From Pseudomonadota bacterium (GTDB lineage Bacteria; Desulfobacterota; Desulfobulbia; Desulfobulbales; Desulfocapsaceae), in NCBI GenBank assembly GCA_018820855.1, contig JAHJNL010000060.1, forward strand, positions 19,698 to 83,697: DNA of 64,000 nucleotides. The letters are read 5' to 3'. Made by a program: the position numbers and the translations under genes. This document shows, piece after piece, positions 28,934 to 38,455 of the stretch (position 1 is the stretch's first letter; each line of letters opens with the position of its first letter). The notes below the pieces were generated by a model. The model was given only the letters and a program-made list of their open reading frames with translations, was not told the DNA's origin and made no database searches.

Positions 28934-29184
28934 ATCTGATCAGCCTTAATAGAAAACATCCCCGGCTGAAGACATGTTTCGGAACAAAATGAAAATCAGC
29001 GTAATGTTGAAATCTATGCGAATTCTACTCGCTACATTTTTACCAGGGGCAATTGCGACAATTCCGGGGACATTCGACCTCCCCCTAGAAAGTTATCTTT
29101 TCAGGGGAAAGATAAAACATATGTTAAAGGATCTTATCGAGGGTATAAGTTGTTTTCACAAAACACGCCCCCATGCCGGGCTCC
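28934..29184. other. Intergenic region with short REP-like stretch
   Basis: 250 bases between the MFS and helicase genes. A segment at about 29050-29075 (AATTCCGGGGACATTC) resembles a short sequence often left near RAYT-type elements, but no complete repeat could be defined. Confidence 0.25.
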
Positions 29185-30621
29185 TCATGTCCAGAAGAAC
29201 TCATTCTCAACATTGACTGAATCCGATTGACCAAACACCCAGGCGGGAAATGTCCGTCCTTTAATCTTTCCCTTTTTCAGATAAGAATAAGCTTCCCTGG
29301 CCATACTACGCTCAATTGCAACATAAGTTTGACGGTCATAGATATCTATTTTACCGACATATTTACCCTCAATACCTGCTTCGCCGGTTAATGCACCGAG
29401 AATATCACCAGGACGCATTTTGTCCTTTTTCCCTCCTTCTAACACAATAGTTACATTGGGTGGGACCAGTGTGAAATATTCAACCTCGTTTAATGTGTCG
29501 ACACCATCAAATCGGCGGCTTTCATTTCGATAATATTCTGTTTCGGGAATTTGACGGTTGGTAAAGAGAGTAACTGCCAATCCCTCTTTACCCGCACGTC
29601 CTGTTCTGCCGATACGATGAGTATAAGTCGCTTCATCCTGCGGCATGTCGTAATTAACCACCATTCCCAGGTCTTTTATATCAAGTCCTCTTGCAGCAAC
29701 ATCTGTTGCAACGAGGACTGAACAACTTTTGTTGGAAAAGCGGACAAGAACGTCGGTTCGTTCATACTGCTCCAAATCACCATGAATGGCAAGAGCATCA
29801 ACTCCTGCTTCATATAACTCCTCAGAAATATCCTGTGATTGTATTTTGGTATTACAAAACACCAGAATATTCTGAGGGTTGTGATGGGCAATTATTTTGA
29901 TGAGTGTAGAAAGCTTCTCATTATGTACCACTTCATAAAAATATTCCGTTATCTTATTAGCGCTTTCTTCAGATATAGTTTGAATATTGAGAGCATTCTT
30001 CTGGATGGAAGAACTCAAATCCATAATTTTTTCTGGATAGGTAGCTGAAAAAAGCAACGTTTGCCGATTCACAGGTGCATGGGCAATAACTCTATCGATC
30101 TCGGCAATAAATCCCATATCAAGCATACGATCAGCTTCGTCGAGTACCAGTGTGTCCAGATCTTTTAAAGAAAGATATCCTTTATCCAGATGTTTTAATA
30201 CCCGCCCCGGAGTTCCCACAATTATATGTGCCCCATGCAGTAACGATCCGTATTGCGGGCCAAAAGGAGCCCCACCGCAAAGAGTCAGTATTTTAACATT
30301 ATGAGTAGCCCGTGCTAAACGACGTAATTCTTTCGCCACTTGATCCGCCAGTTCTCGTGTTGGACAAAGGACAAGAGATTGAACGCTAAATTTTTTGACA
30401 TCAAGTTTATTGAGTACCCCGATTCCAAATGCTGCTGTTTTACCACTCCCTGTTTTGGCCTGTGCAATAACATCATGATTTTTTAAAATATGCGGCAGAC
30501 TTTCGGCCTGAACAGGAGTCATTTTTTCAAACCCAAGTTCATTAAGGTTATGGAGCATCTCCTTGGAAAGAGGGAGGCGGGAAAATTTTAAGTCATTCAT
30601 AATTAGTCTTTTTTCAATCAT
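29185..30621 (-). CDS. dbpA: DEAD-box RNA helicase DbpA
   Basis: An ATP-dependent helicase that in E. coli acts on 23S rRNA helix 92 during 50S assembly. 478 residues with all core motifs: Q motif (FEKMTPVQAESLP), Walker A AKTGSGKT, PTRELA, TPGR, DEAD, SAT, and HRIGRTGRAG. The C-terminal about 75 residues (PGDILGALTGEAGIEGKYVGKIDIYDRQTYVAIE) are the DbpA RNA-binding domain. The gene is more AT-rich than its neighbours, which could mean transfer. Start is uncertain between ATG 30621 and ATG 30600 (MNDLKFSRLPLS); neither has a strong ribosome-binding site. Confidence 0.9.
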   Translation of the reverse strand: MIEKRLIMNDLKFSRLPLSKEMLHNLNELGFEKMTPVQAESLPHILKNHDVIAQAKTGSGKTAAFGIGVLNKLDVKKFSVQSLVLCPTRELADQVAKELRRLARATHNVKILTLCGGAPFGPQYGSLLHGAHIIVGTPGRVLKHLDKGYLSLKDLDTLVLDEADRMLDMGFIAEIDRVIAHAPVNRQTLLFSATYPEKIMDLSSSIQKNALNIQTISEESANKITEYFYEVVHNEKLSTLIKIIAHHNPQNILVFCNTKIQSQDISEELYEAGVDALAIHGDLEQYERTDVLVRFSNKSCSVLVATDVAARGLDIKDLGMVVNYDMPQDEATYTHRIGRTGRAGKEGLAVTLFTNRQIPETEYYRNESRRFDGVDTLNEVEYFTLVPPNVTIVLEGGKKDKMRPGDILGALTGEAGIEGKYVGKIDIYDRQTYVAIERSMAREAYSYLKKGKIKGRTFPAWVFGQSDSVNVENEFFWT

Positions 30622-30938
30622 AGTGATTAGAATATCATATTATCAGGGAGATCCCATTTCTTCAGGTTGAAGACAACATTAGAAGAAACATGCCAAAAAT
30701 GATAGGATTACTTTGCAATATTCCCGAGATCTGATGGTAAGCAGTCATGAAATGATAGTATCAGCAACATTGCCAAGACTGAATAAATCAGAAGTTACCC
30801 TCAGTTTTTCCAGTACATTCATAATCAGAAAACACCTGATTTTTTCATCATTCGTCCAGATAAGTTTTCAGTACATATCGGACGGTATTATACATTCAGT
30901 CCACTGTGTCTGTTTTCGACCCATCCCAACCTGACTTA
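30622..30938. other. Intergenic region
   Basis: About 317 AT-rich bases upstream of dbpA and after the membrane protein that reads in the same direction. No RNA or repeat recognised. Confidence 0.35.
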
Positions 30939-32126
30939 CTACAACTTCTCAGGAATTTTGAATCCCAGGTAAGTCGCATTGCTGATACCCAGCAAAGTGA
31001 GCAACGTCTCCGCAAATTCCGGCATGGATATCACCTGTACAACGTTTTGAACGAAGACAGCGCCCAAGACCATAGTCCAGATAACGACCTGAAGACGGTG
31101 AAAGCTAAGACCATTGCCATCGTCACAGATGTCCCGCCAAAATCCTTTGGATTGACCGGGAGCTACCTGTCCGGATAACTTGCCGATCTCGCTGAATACA
31201 GAGTCAATCTCTGACTTGATTTCCACCAGACGGTCTTGGCTTGCCTGCAAAAAGGCCGCTGGATAACTGGCTTTCTGCGCCTGAAGTTTCTGCTCCTCCT
31301 GCTGAAGCTCAGTGAGCTTGTTTTGTTTTTCACTGATCTTGCTTTGAATCTCGGCCTTTTTGCTATTGCCGATCACTACAGCGCTCAACCCGGTGCCTCC
31401 GCTGATACCAAGCAGGATGAGGGCCTGCGGTGGAATGCGTTCCATCGCACCGGTCAATATCCAGATCCCGGTGAATGACAACACGACCAACAACCCCCAG
31501 AAAGCCATCTGACTCTTCCCTAAACTGTAATAGTTCGTTTCTGCATCGCATAAAATTGTAGTTTTTGTCGCCAAGTACCAATATGTACCCAGCAGGGTCG
31601 CCACCCCGCAGAGGAAAATAAGCCAAATGGCCGAATTCGATGCGACAGAGAACTGAAACGGCTGAGCGGAGTGCACCAGCAAAGGGAGATCATTGCCTAT
31701 AGCAATGGACGGTTCTATCGTCATCTGATACTGATGCTTCTTCCTGAATAACCTGTCCCATGCCTGGCGGTTAGCGTCATTCTCCGCATCGCGGATAAGA
31801 GTGAAATTCAGGAGAAGTCCTGGACCTCCCTCAAACTGTTGAGGCGGGGAGCCCAGAGCAGCGATAGCCTCACCATCAAAATACAGCGTAAGTGACTTTG
31901 TCTTGCCCCATTCACTCTCGACCTTCTTGACAAGCTCGCCACTCGCTTTGATCTGCAAGATTTCTCCGAGCTGGAAATGAAAGTCCTCAGCCTTATTGGC
32001 CATATTCTTGCTGACAATGGAAAATCCGGATTGGCTTACAGACTTCTCACCAGGTACACCTTGTGCGGAAAGTGTGGTGACGCAGGTGAGCAGGATGGAC
32101 AGCACAAAGACGATTAAGTAACGCAT
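30939..32126 (-). CDS. Membrane protein with duplicated two-helix unit and coiled coil
   Basis: About 395 residues, unknown function. It has a signal peptide (1-25), a periplasmic domain of about 150 residues, a TM near 170, then two TM hairpins that resemble each other: QMAFWGLLVVLS ... LILLGISGGTGL near 205-255, and QVVIWTMVLGAV ... LLTLLGISNATYLGF at the C-terminus. A coiled coil of about 60 residues (KKAEIQSKISEKQNKLTELQQEEQKL) separates them. Similar proteins occur in many bacteria without known role. Start set at ATG 32126, six bases after GGGAG; ATG 32132 is in frame. Confidence 0.75.
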   Translation of the reverse strand: MRYLIVFVLSILLTCVTTLSAQGVPGEKSVSQSGFSIVSKNMANKAEDFHFQLGEILQIKASGELVKKVESEWGKTKSLTLYFDGEAIAALGSPPQQFEGGPGLLLNFTLIRDAENDANRQAWDRLFRKKHQYQMTIEPSIAIGNDLPLLVHSAQPFQFSVASNSAIWLIFLCGVATLLGTYWYLATKTTILCDAETNYYSLGKSQMAFWGLLVVLSFTGIWILTGAMERIPPQALILLGISGGTGLSAVVIGNSKKAEIQSKISEKQNKLTELQQEEQKLQAQKASYPAAFLQASQDRLVEIKSEIDSVFSEIGKLSGQVAPGQSKGFWRDICDDGNGLSFHRLQVVIWTMVLGAVFVQNVVQVISMPEFAETLLTLLGISNATYLGFKIPEKL

Positions 32127-32132
32127 AAGCAT

Positions 32133-32708
32133 CTCCCTTTAGAGTTTGTAATGCAGGCTTGGCGGCTTGAGATTACGCCACCATATCCTTTTAAATAATT
32201 ACAAAATATCTTCAAAAAAAGGCCGAGTTCAGGTCTTAAACGCACATTTTCGTGCTAGCAGATTGCTAAGATAACAAAAATCATAGCATTACGCTTTATT
32301 ATACAGCTCTACTCAACAGCCCAAAAAGCCATCATGATCAAAATGTTCCATAACTATTGTATCTGCAGTAGCCATTCTATTGAGGTTACGCCCAGGAATG
32401 AGCCATCGACCAGATAACTGAAGTTCAGTTATCTGAAATCAGCTTTTCTCCCCTGAAGCTAGCCACTGTCGAGGCAGATAATGAGAATGCAGGCAATGCT
32501 GGAAGAACCGGAAGTAAACTCAAGAGTGTATACAGCGGACAAGGAGAAAGATGAATCAGACCTGATTCATCCACAGTCTGCGGGGCAGGACAAAAGATCC
32601 TGCCGTTAGCGGCTGCGAAACCGGTCAATTCCACTATATCACTTCAGGGATATGGAACGGCAGTTAAAAAAATTCACAGAGACAGTTTGTTGATTTTGGT
32701 TTTTCCCT
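32133..32708. other. Intergenic region with palindrome
   Basis: 575 bases between the duplicated membrane protein (start) and the LolA-like gene (end), both leftward. The palindrome at 32550-32571 is the only clear structure. No ORF with coding character. Confidence 0.4.
32550..32571. repeat. Perfect 10-bp inverted repeat
   Basis: GATGAATCAG and CTGATTCATC flank AC. It is 140 bases downstream of the LolA-like gene. Read leftward, the stem is followed by a pyrimidine-rich tract, so it could terminate that operon. It shares TGAATCAG/CTGATTCA with 5937-5965. Confidence 0.7.
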
Positions 32709-33494
32709 TTATTTGGCCCTTTTTAAGCTGTTTTGGTCGAAATTGCTGTCAGACAGCCCTGTCCTGAAAGAAAAATTTGACCACAGCAAATCGGTCTCCT
32801 TGCCTTTCTGATGGTTGACCATCCTCATCTCATGTGCCTTCCACAGGGTCCCCAGGTAAAGATGATATTCCTGCATGGAGAGCGTTTTTAAAAAACGTTT
32901 TTTACTGTCATAATACTCTTCTTTCCATATCCTGTAATCATCCTGATCCAGCCAGGAAACGATACGGCTATACCCTGAGTTTTCGGTATCCACAGGAGAA
33001 CGCTGGACAATATAGCAATTACGGCCAGCCAATGTCTCTTCACCCAGATACTGATATGTATACTTTTCAACCTCGATACTGCCGAAATCCTCGTAGGAAA
33101 ATTCACTGCCCATAAATGCCCCGGACTTATTACGGGCACTGATCCGCTTCACCCGTTTCAGAGCGGGCAGATAGAGCCATTGATCATCGTCGCCAACCTT
33201 ATGGCCATAGGTGAGAAGCGCCGTTCCCCTGACATCTCCCGGGGAATCGAAAATAGTCAGGCCTTTGTCACCGTCAGCAACCGTTTCCATGATGCGAATC
33301 CTTATCCTGCGCCGGTTCTCCGAACCTTCCTGATTCCGCAGGACCATCTCCATATCTGCCGTCAGATCGCCGAATCCTGAACCACGCCTGTCCGCTTCAA
33401 TCGCTATATCGAGACCTTTTTCCGCCGGGCTTTGTGCAAAACAAGCGAAGGGCGAACATAATATACTGAACAAAACAAACCCGAAGACCTTCAT
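32709..33494 (-). CDS. LolA-like outer-membrane lipoprotein-sorting protein
   Basis: 261 residues with a signal peptide (MKVFGFVLFSILCSPFACFAQ). The family signature is strong: DLTADMEMVLRNQEG, GTALLTYGHKVGDDDQWLYLPALKRVKRISARNKSGAFMGSEFSYEDFGS. This LolA_like group (Pfam 17131) is often encoded next to MMPL/RND transporters, as here, where it follows the transporter by 33 bases. It probably carries a hydrophobic cargo across the periplasm. AGGATATC precedes ATG 33494; an upstream in-frame codon at 33524 has no support. Confidence 0.88.
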   Translation of the reverse strand: MKVFGFVLFSILCSPFACFAQSPAEKGLDIAIEADRRGSGFGDLTADMEMVLRNQEGSENRRRIRIRIMETVADGDKGLTIFDSPGDVRGTALLTYGHKVGDDDQWLYLPALKRVKRISARNKSGAFMGSEFSYEDFGSIEVEKYTYQYLGEETLAGRNCYIVQRSPVDTENSGYSRIVSWLDQDDYRIWKEEYYDSKKRFLKTLSMQEYHLYLGTLWKAHEMRMVNHQKGKETDLLWSNFSFRTGLSDSNFDQNSLKRAK

Positions 33495-33527
33495 GATATC
33501 CTCTATTATTTTAAGATGTTGCACAAT

Positions 33528-35900
33528 CTATGATTGTTGCAGCTGTTTTTTCTTGTAAACAAGCGATAAAATTGCCGGCGCCAGAAAGTAATCAGTGATA
33601 AGGGCCGCAAGGATAGTCGAGGCAATAAGAAATCCCGAGTATTTGTTCAGGGTGAGCTCCGAAAAGAGATCACATAAAAAGCCACCGGCCAGAACAAGTG
33701 AGGTCACCAGCATAGCCCGGCCCACTGTATTGAGGGTTTTTTGGGTAGCCTTCTTTGGATCACCGTATTCATCATAATATCTGGCGAAGTTATGGAGAAA
33801 ATGTATGGTGTCATCAACCACCAGCCCCAAAGTGATGCTGCCGATGAGGATCGTCCCGAAATCAAGGGGAATTCCACACCAGCCCATGAGCCCCATTATC
33901 AGAACAATCGGAAAAAGGTTGGGAATCATGCTGAGCAAGCCCATGCGGATCTTACCCAGCATAAGAATCATCAACCCGGAAATGAGGACCAGGGCAATGG
34001 TGTAGCTCCGCGTCATGCTTGTCATGACGTTATTGAGGATTTCAACAAAGATCGCATTTACGCCGGTGGTGACAATATCACACTCCGGAAACCGTTCGAC
34101 CAGATCAGAGCGGACATCACTCACAAATTTTTTATAACGGGATGTATCTCTGTAGGGAACATGCATTGTAAAACGTGTTTTGCTGAATTGCTGATCCACA
34201 AGCTCTTCCAGATCGTCGGAACCACTGAGCTGAAAGAGAAATAGCTCCTGGGCTATCAACTCACTGTTGTCCGGGATGGAATAATAGTCCTGATTATTGT
34301 CATGGAGGGCCCGGTTTGTCTCTTTGAGCACGGTTGTCAGGGCCAGGACCTTGCCGACAAACAGGTCTTCGGTTTTGTAGTTACCGAATTTCAAGGCTGC
34401 CTCTTCCAGGGAACGTATAAAGTCAGGATCGTACAGGCCATCAGCCTTGCCGGTATCGATAACCACGTCAAAAGAAACAGTACCGCGCATCTCACGATCA
34501 ATTTCTTCGGTGGCCAATCGTATCTTCGAATCTTTCGGAAACCACTTGAGGGCGTTGTGTTCAAAACGCAATTGAGTTACCCCCGCTATGGCCACGAGCA
34601 GCAGAACTGTAAAACTCCCTATCACCCACCATTGTTTTTCACAGCTAATTGCGGCAATCTTATCGAAGATCGTTTCAAAAATTCGTTCCCGCCTCTGCAC
34701 GCTCTCCTTTTTCTTCACAGGAAAGAGTGCCAGCAGGGCCGGCAACAGGAAGACCGTATATAAAAGGGCCAGAAAGACACCAATGGGAGTCACTATTCCT
34801 AAATCGGCTACAGGGGCCACTTTGGCAGAAGCAAAGGAGGCCAATCCGGCTGCAGTTGTCACGGAAGTCATCAAAACAGGCAGACCGGAATGCTCCATGG
34901 CGGCGACGATTGCTGTTTCCCGATCGCCTGTTTTCTGAAAAGCCGGATAAAACAGGGCCAGGATATGAACCGAATCACTGATGCTGACCACCAATATAAA
35001 GGAAGGCAGGATAGTTGTGATACCGGTCATCGGGATTCCCAGTGCCGCCATGATGCCGATGGCAGAGAGTAGCGAAAAAGTAAAGATCAGGACAGGGTAA
35101 ACCACTCCGGAAATTCTACGGAAAAGAAGGCCCAAAAAGATACTCACCATAAGGAAGATCATGGGAATAATAATCGCCAGATCCTTTTCCAGCGTGATAT
35201 TGAGGGATTCTATCACTGCCGGCATTCCGGACATCAACACTGAAAAGTCTTCCCCATCGTAGCGCTTCAGTATTTTCTCAATTGTTGTGACCATTTCCCG
35301 ATTCTGCACATTGGTCATGGGTTGGCAGGTTCCTTCAACCTGAAGCAGTACTTTCGAATCAGGATTACAGGCCAGCGGTTTGATGATGACAGCGGTAACG
35401 GTTCCTTCCTTATTGAGAATAAAATTTTCGTATAAGGTATTTTCGCCGGCCCGTTTTTTCAGTTCGTTCAAATCATCTCCGTTTTCCGGCCACCTCTCGA
35501 GAAAGTCTTCGACAAAGAGTTCATCGCCCTGCCCCCATGTGTTTCGTATATTGACAAGACTTGTAACTTCATCAAGAAAAGAAACCTCATTTTCCAAATC
35601 GTGGTGCAGATCCCGAAGCCTCTTCAAAAAATCCAGATTAAATACATCGGCACCCCTTATGGAAACGACAATGAATTCATCCTTGCCGAACTGGTTACGA
35701 AACTCGTTATAATCGACCAGCACCTTATCGTCGGGCCTGAAGAAGCCCTCGTTACTCATATCTGTTGTCAGGCTCGGAATCTGAGAGATAAGGGCCGTAA
35801 AGATTGTCAGAACAAAGATTATTGCCAACCAGTGATGCCGAAAAGACCAACGGGCAATTTTCCCAAAAGTGATTTCACAGAATTTTTTTAGTGTTTTCAT
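33528..35900 (-). CDS. MMPL/RND-superfamily lipid-type transporter
   Basis: 790 residues with the two-fold RND/MMPL layout: TM1 (HHWLAIIFVLTIFTALI), periplasmic loop, SSD-like helix bundle (ILVVSISDSVHILALFYPAFQKTG), then a second TM, loop and bundle (TLGLVVDDTIHFLHNFARYYDEYG). The length and the single gene with a LolA-like partner fit the HpnN/MmpL-like group that moves hydrophobic lipids rather than the drug pumps at 9-12 and 40-43 kb. GGAG is 5 bases before the ATG. A near-palindrome matching the TetR operator lies 28-43 bases upstream of the start. Confidence 0.87.
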   Translation of the reverse strand: MKTLKKFCEITFGKIARWSFRHHWLAIIFVLTIFTALISQIPSLTTDMSNEGFFRPDDKVLVDYNEFRNQFGKDEFIVVSIRGADVFNLDFLKRLRDLHHDLENEVSFLDEVTSLVNIRNTWGQGDELFVEDFLERWPENGDDLNELKKRAGENTLYENFILNKEGTVTAVIIKPLACNPDSKVLLQVEGTCQPMTNVQNREMVTTIEKILKRYDGEDFSVLMSGMPAVIESLNITLEKDLAIIIPMIFLMVSIFLGLLFRRISGVVYPVLIFTFSLLSAIGIMAALGIPMTGITTILPSFILVVSISDSVHILALFYPAFQKTGDRETAIVAAMEHSGLPVLMTSVTTAAGLASFASAKVAPVADLGIVTPIGVFLALLYTVFLLPALLALFPVKKKESVQRRERIFETIFDKIAAISCEKQWWVIGSFTVLLLVAIAGVTQLRFEHNALKWFPKDSKIRLATEEIDREMRGTVSFDVVIDTGKADGLYDPDFIRSLEEAALKFGNYKTEDLFVGKVLALTTVLKETNRALHDNNQDYYSIPDNSELIAQELFLFQLSGSDDLEELVDQQFSKTRFTMHVPYRDTSRYKKFVSDVRSDLVERFPECDIVTTGVNAIFVEILNNVMTSMTRSYTIALVLISGLMILMLGKIRMGLLSMIPNLFPIVLIMGLMGWCGIPLDFGTILIGSITLGLVVDDTIHFLHNFARYYDEYGDPKKATQKTLNTVGRAMLVTSLVLAGGFLCDLFSELTLNKYSGFLIASTILAALITDYFLAPAILSLVYKKKQLQQS

Positions 35901-35927
35901 GACATCTCCATAAATGGTTCTTTTTTA

Positions 35928-35943
35928 TATGACCGCGCTCACA
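35928..35943. promoter_or_regulatory. Probable TetR operator of the MMPL operon
   Basis: TATGACC-GC-GCTCACA. It matches 13 of 16 positions of the near-perfect palindrome before the tetR gene (38135-38150) and lies just upstream of the transporter gene. Confidence 0.6.
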
Positions 35944-36155
35944 TTAGAAAAAGAACAAATAGATGTCAAGCTCAAAGTGAGCAAGGTCGCATTATATGGT
36001 AATAGCCAGCAGTTCTCTGGATATCCAGAAATATCAGCTCATTAATATGGGAAACAAACAATGCGAATGCGAGTGATTACGAAAATTGAAAAATTAAAGA
36101 GAAGTCGGGAGAGGTAGCAGGAACATCCTGGAAACATTTCCTGAAGAGATGCCCA

Positions 36156-37502
36156 TCAGGAATACTTTTCCATTTCCCTTTTATAAAGAGTGGAATAGTC
36201 AACTTTAGAGCGCAGGCGGTACATGAGTGCACGGTGGCCGAGGATAGCCCTGTTAGACCAGTTAAAAAAAGAATCGGTCCGAACGTAGCCGCTCTTAATC
36301 GTTTCTTTCAGAAGAGTTGCACCCTGCTCTGCGTACTCTTTGTCGGCAAAATCAAATTGGTCTTTTGTCAAGATAGGGGCAATCACCCATCGCATCTGGC
36401 GAATGGCCAGGTCCACCCAGACGGGATCAAGCTCTTCGGGATAATCGTGCATGGTTAATTTTGTAAAAAAATGCATCAGTTGTTCGCGGTTGTCATTGAA
36501 CATGGCGATCTCACCATCTATTTCCATCTTCCAGCGCTCCTCATTAAAGACCCTGTAACAGCCAAAGTCGATAAATCCCAAGCGACCGTCATCCATCAGG
36601 AGATAGTTGCCCGGATGCAGGTCGGCATAGACAGTCCGGAGGCGAAACCAGGAGTGCACCAGGGAATAGGAGATGAGCTCACCGAAATGATTTCTCTTTG
36701 CCTGGGAGGGATTCCCGGCCAGAAAGGCCTGCAGATGTTTCCCCGGAAGATAGTCCATTGTCAGTATGCGTTTCCCTGAAAATTCCGGATAACTGCGAGG
36801 AACAACAATTTCACTTCCCGCAAACAATCTTCTGTTTTTTTCCATGAAAGAGGCTTCTGACACATAATCGACCTCTTGCAGAAAGACTTCTCTTGCATCC
36901 TGGACGTGCAGACAAAGATACTGATAGTCTTTTGTGAAACGCATGGTCTGCAACAAGAAGCTTAATGCTTTCAAGTCTGCATCAATGGTCTGAGCGATAT
37001 TCGGATATTGTATTTTTACTGCAACCTCTCTGCCATCATGCAATCTTGCCCGGTGCACCTGCCCGAGAGAGGCGGCAGCAAATGCGTTTTTGTCAAAAAA
37101 TGAAAAAATCTCCTCAGGTTCCTTGCCAAGTTCATCGAGAAACACTTCCCGAATAAGAGAAAAATGCATGGGAGGGGCTTCAAACTGCAGGGACTCGAAA
37201 AGCTCAATCAGATCATGGGGCATGATCTGGGGCAGGTTGGCAAGAAGCTGCCCCGCCTTCATGATGGCACCACGCAGGTAGCCCATTGTACCAAGGAGCT
37301 GCAAGGTGGATTTGAGATGAAAATGGTTTTTCAGCAGTTTCTTTTTTTCATCTTCGGCAAACTGCCTGCGAAGAAAATAGGAAAAATAGTAGCCCGCAAT
37401 TTTTGCCTGGCTGCTGCTCAAAGAGCATACCCGCAAAAATGAGCTTGCCGGAATCCTTTTGGTTTGCACCTTGCTCAAAATTGGCCCGGCTGCCCTACTC
37501 AT
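36156..37502 (-). CDS. ABC1/UbiB-family atypical kinase
   Basis: About 448 residues. ABC1 kinase hallmarks are present: the KxGQ motif in KAGQLLANLPQIMP, the Ala-rich nucleotide loop in AAASLGQVHRA, the VAVK lysine, the acid in helix C (EVDYVSEA), the catalytic ADLHPGNYL and GFIDFG. Members (UbiB, COQ8) support lipid or quinone metabolism through ATPase activity. Start at ATG 37502, overlapping the tetR stop by 8 bases, with AAGGGG 10 bases upstream; an upstream in-frame codon at 37526 is less likely. Co-transcribed with tetR and probably in one regulon with the MMPL/LolA pair, which suggests a shared lipid substrate. Confidence 0.88.
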   Translation of the reverse strand: MSRAAGPILSKVQTKRIPASSFLRVCSLSSSQAKIAGYYFSYFLRRQFAEDEKKKLLKNHFHLKSTLQLLGTMGYLRGAIMKAGQLLANLPQIMPHDLIELFESLQFEAPPMHFSLIREVFLDELGKEPEEIFSFFDKNAFAAASLGQVHRARLHDGREVAVKIQYPNIAQTIDADLKALSFLLQTMRFTKDYQYLCLHVQDAREVFLQEVDYVSEASFMEKNRRLFAGSEIVVPRSYPEFSGKRILTMDYLPGKHLQAFLAGNPSQAKRNHFGELISYSLVHSWFRLRTVYADLHPGNYLLMDDGRLGFIDFGCYRVFNEERWKMEIDGEIAMFNDNREQLMHFFTKLTMHDYPEELDPVWVDLAIRQMRWVIAPILTKDQFDFADKEYAEQGATLLKETIKSGYVRTDSFFNWSNRAILGHRALMYRLRSKVDYSTLYKREMEKYS

Positions 37503-38118
37503 TACAAGCAACCCCTTGGACCTCAATATTAGCAGATATGGTGTTTACAAATACCTGCATTGAATAGTCTGCCAGGGTGAGGGTCTCGACCTGGTTTTCC
37601 GATTCGTCGCCGGACCAGTGAGCCAAAATGCCAAGATAGAGCGCCCAGTAGAGTGTGACCGTAATAGAGTGTTGGATGAATACAAAGCCATGGGCGGCCA
37701 AAGCGGCCTCAACCGTCTTCAAGTGTAGCTGTCGCACCTGGTCTCCGGCCGGACAGGTGGACTTTTTCGCAAAAATCGACATACCACTCTCAAGTACCGG
37801 GCCGACATATGAACGGTATGGTCTCAGGGCGCGAAGTTCGGAAGCGACAAGGAGAAAAAGTTCTTCAACCAAACTTTCACTACCCGATTTCCGTCGCAAA
37901 TAGGCTTGCCGACCCGTTTCCATGGCCTGCGCAACCAGAGTCATGGCCAGGGTTTCCTTGCTGTTGAAATAATTAAAGAGGGTGCCCTTGGCTATGCCGC
38001 AGGCCTCGGAAATATCCCTTGTGGTTGTCTGCTCGTACCCCTTCTCAGCAAACAGCTTCTCGGCAATTGCAAGAATCTTTTCCCTGTTTTTTTCTTTTGC
38101 TTCCTTGGTGATCCGCAT
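37495..38118 (-). CDS. TetR-family transcriptional regulator
   Basis: 207 residues. The N-terminal helix-turn-helix is typical: KILAIAEKLFAEKGYEQTTTRDISEACGIAKGTLFNYFNSKETL. The C-terminal half is a helical ligand-binding and dimer domain without a recognisable specificity. AAGGA lies 7 bases before the ATG. A palindrome TATGACC-AC-GGTCATA stands 17-32 bases upstream, so autoregulation is likely. It overlaps and precedes the ABC1 kinase gene. Confidence 0.9.
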   Translation of the reverse strand: MRITKEAKEKNREKILAIAEKLFAEKGYEQTTTRDISEACGIAKGTLFNYFNSKETLAMTLVAQAMETGRQAYLRRKSGSESLVEELFLLVASELRALRPYRSYVGPVLESGMSIFAKKSTCPAGDQVRQLHLKTVEAALAAHGFVFIQHSITVTLYWALYLGILAHWSGDESENQVETLTLADYSMQVFVNTISANIEVQGVACNE

Positions 38119-38134
38119 ATATGTATCCTTTTTT

Positions 38135-38150
38135 TATGACCACGGTCATA
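38135..38150. promoter_or_regulatory. Probable TetR operator of its own operon
   Basis: Two perfect 7-base arms, TATGACC and GGTCATA, around AC, directly upstream of the tetR start. A related site (35928-35943) precedes the MMPL gene. Confidence 0.72.
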
Positions 38151-38250
38151 TTAACACGACCCGCAATTTTGCAAAAGGTGTTTTTGAGATAATGACAAGC
38201 AAAGACTGCCCTAATAAAGGCAAAGGATGAGCGGAGGGCACCTGGCCCCG

Positions 38251-38274
38251 TTCGCGGCTGAAGCCGCGCCCACA
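38251..38274 (-). repeat. REP-like element, copy A
   Basis: Read on the minus strand: TGTGGGCGCGGCTTCAGCCGCGAA. A TGTGGG head is followed by a 7-base stem. This has the form of REP elements of proteobacteria. Confidence 0.65.
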
Positions 38275-38383
38275 GGATCTCGCCAATTCTGTGTTTTTTC
38301 AGAGTCTGGAAATATTCCGACTGGACTCTTGTGTGGTTGGAGAAGAAGAGGCAGAGAGCGCGTGTATATACTGTGGGGTGTCG

Positions 38384-38407
38384 TGTGGGAGCGGATTCAT
38401 CCGCGAA
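38384..38407 (+). repeat. REP-like element, copy B (opposite orientation)
   Basis: TGTGGGAGCGGATTCATCCGCGAA. It keeps the TGTGGG head and GCGGAT/ATCCGC stem and points opposite to copies A and C. Confidence 0.65.
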
Positions 38408-38455
38408 AAAGGAGGTGGCGCGGGCCGCGTGTCTGTTTTCGTAGAACGGGTGCAG

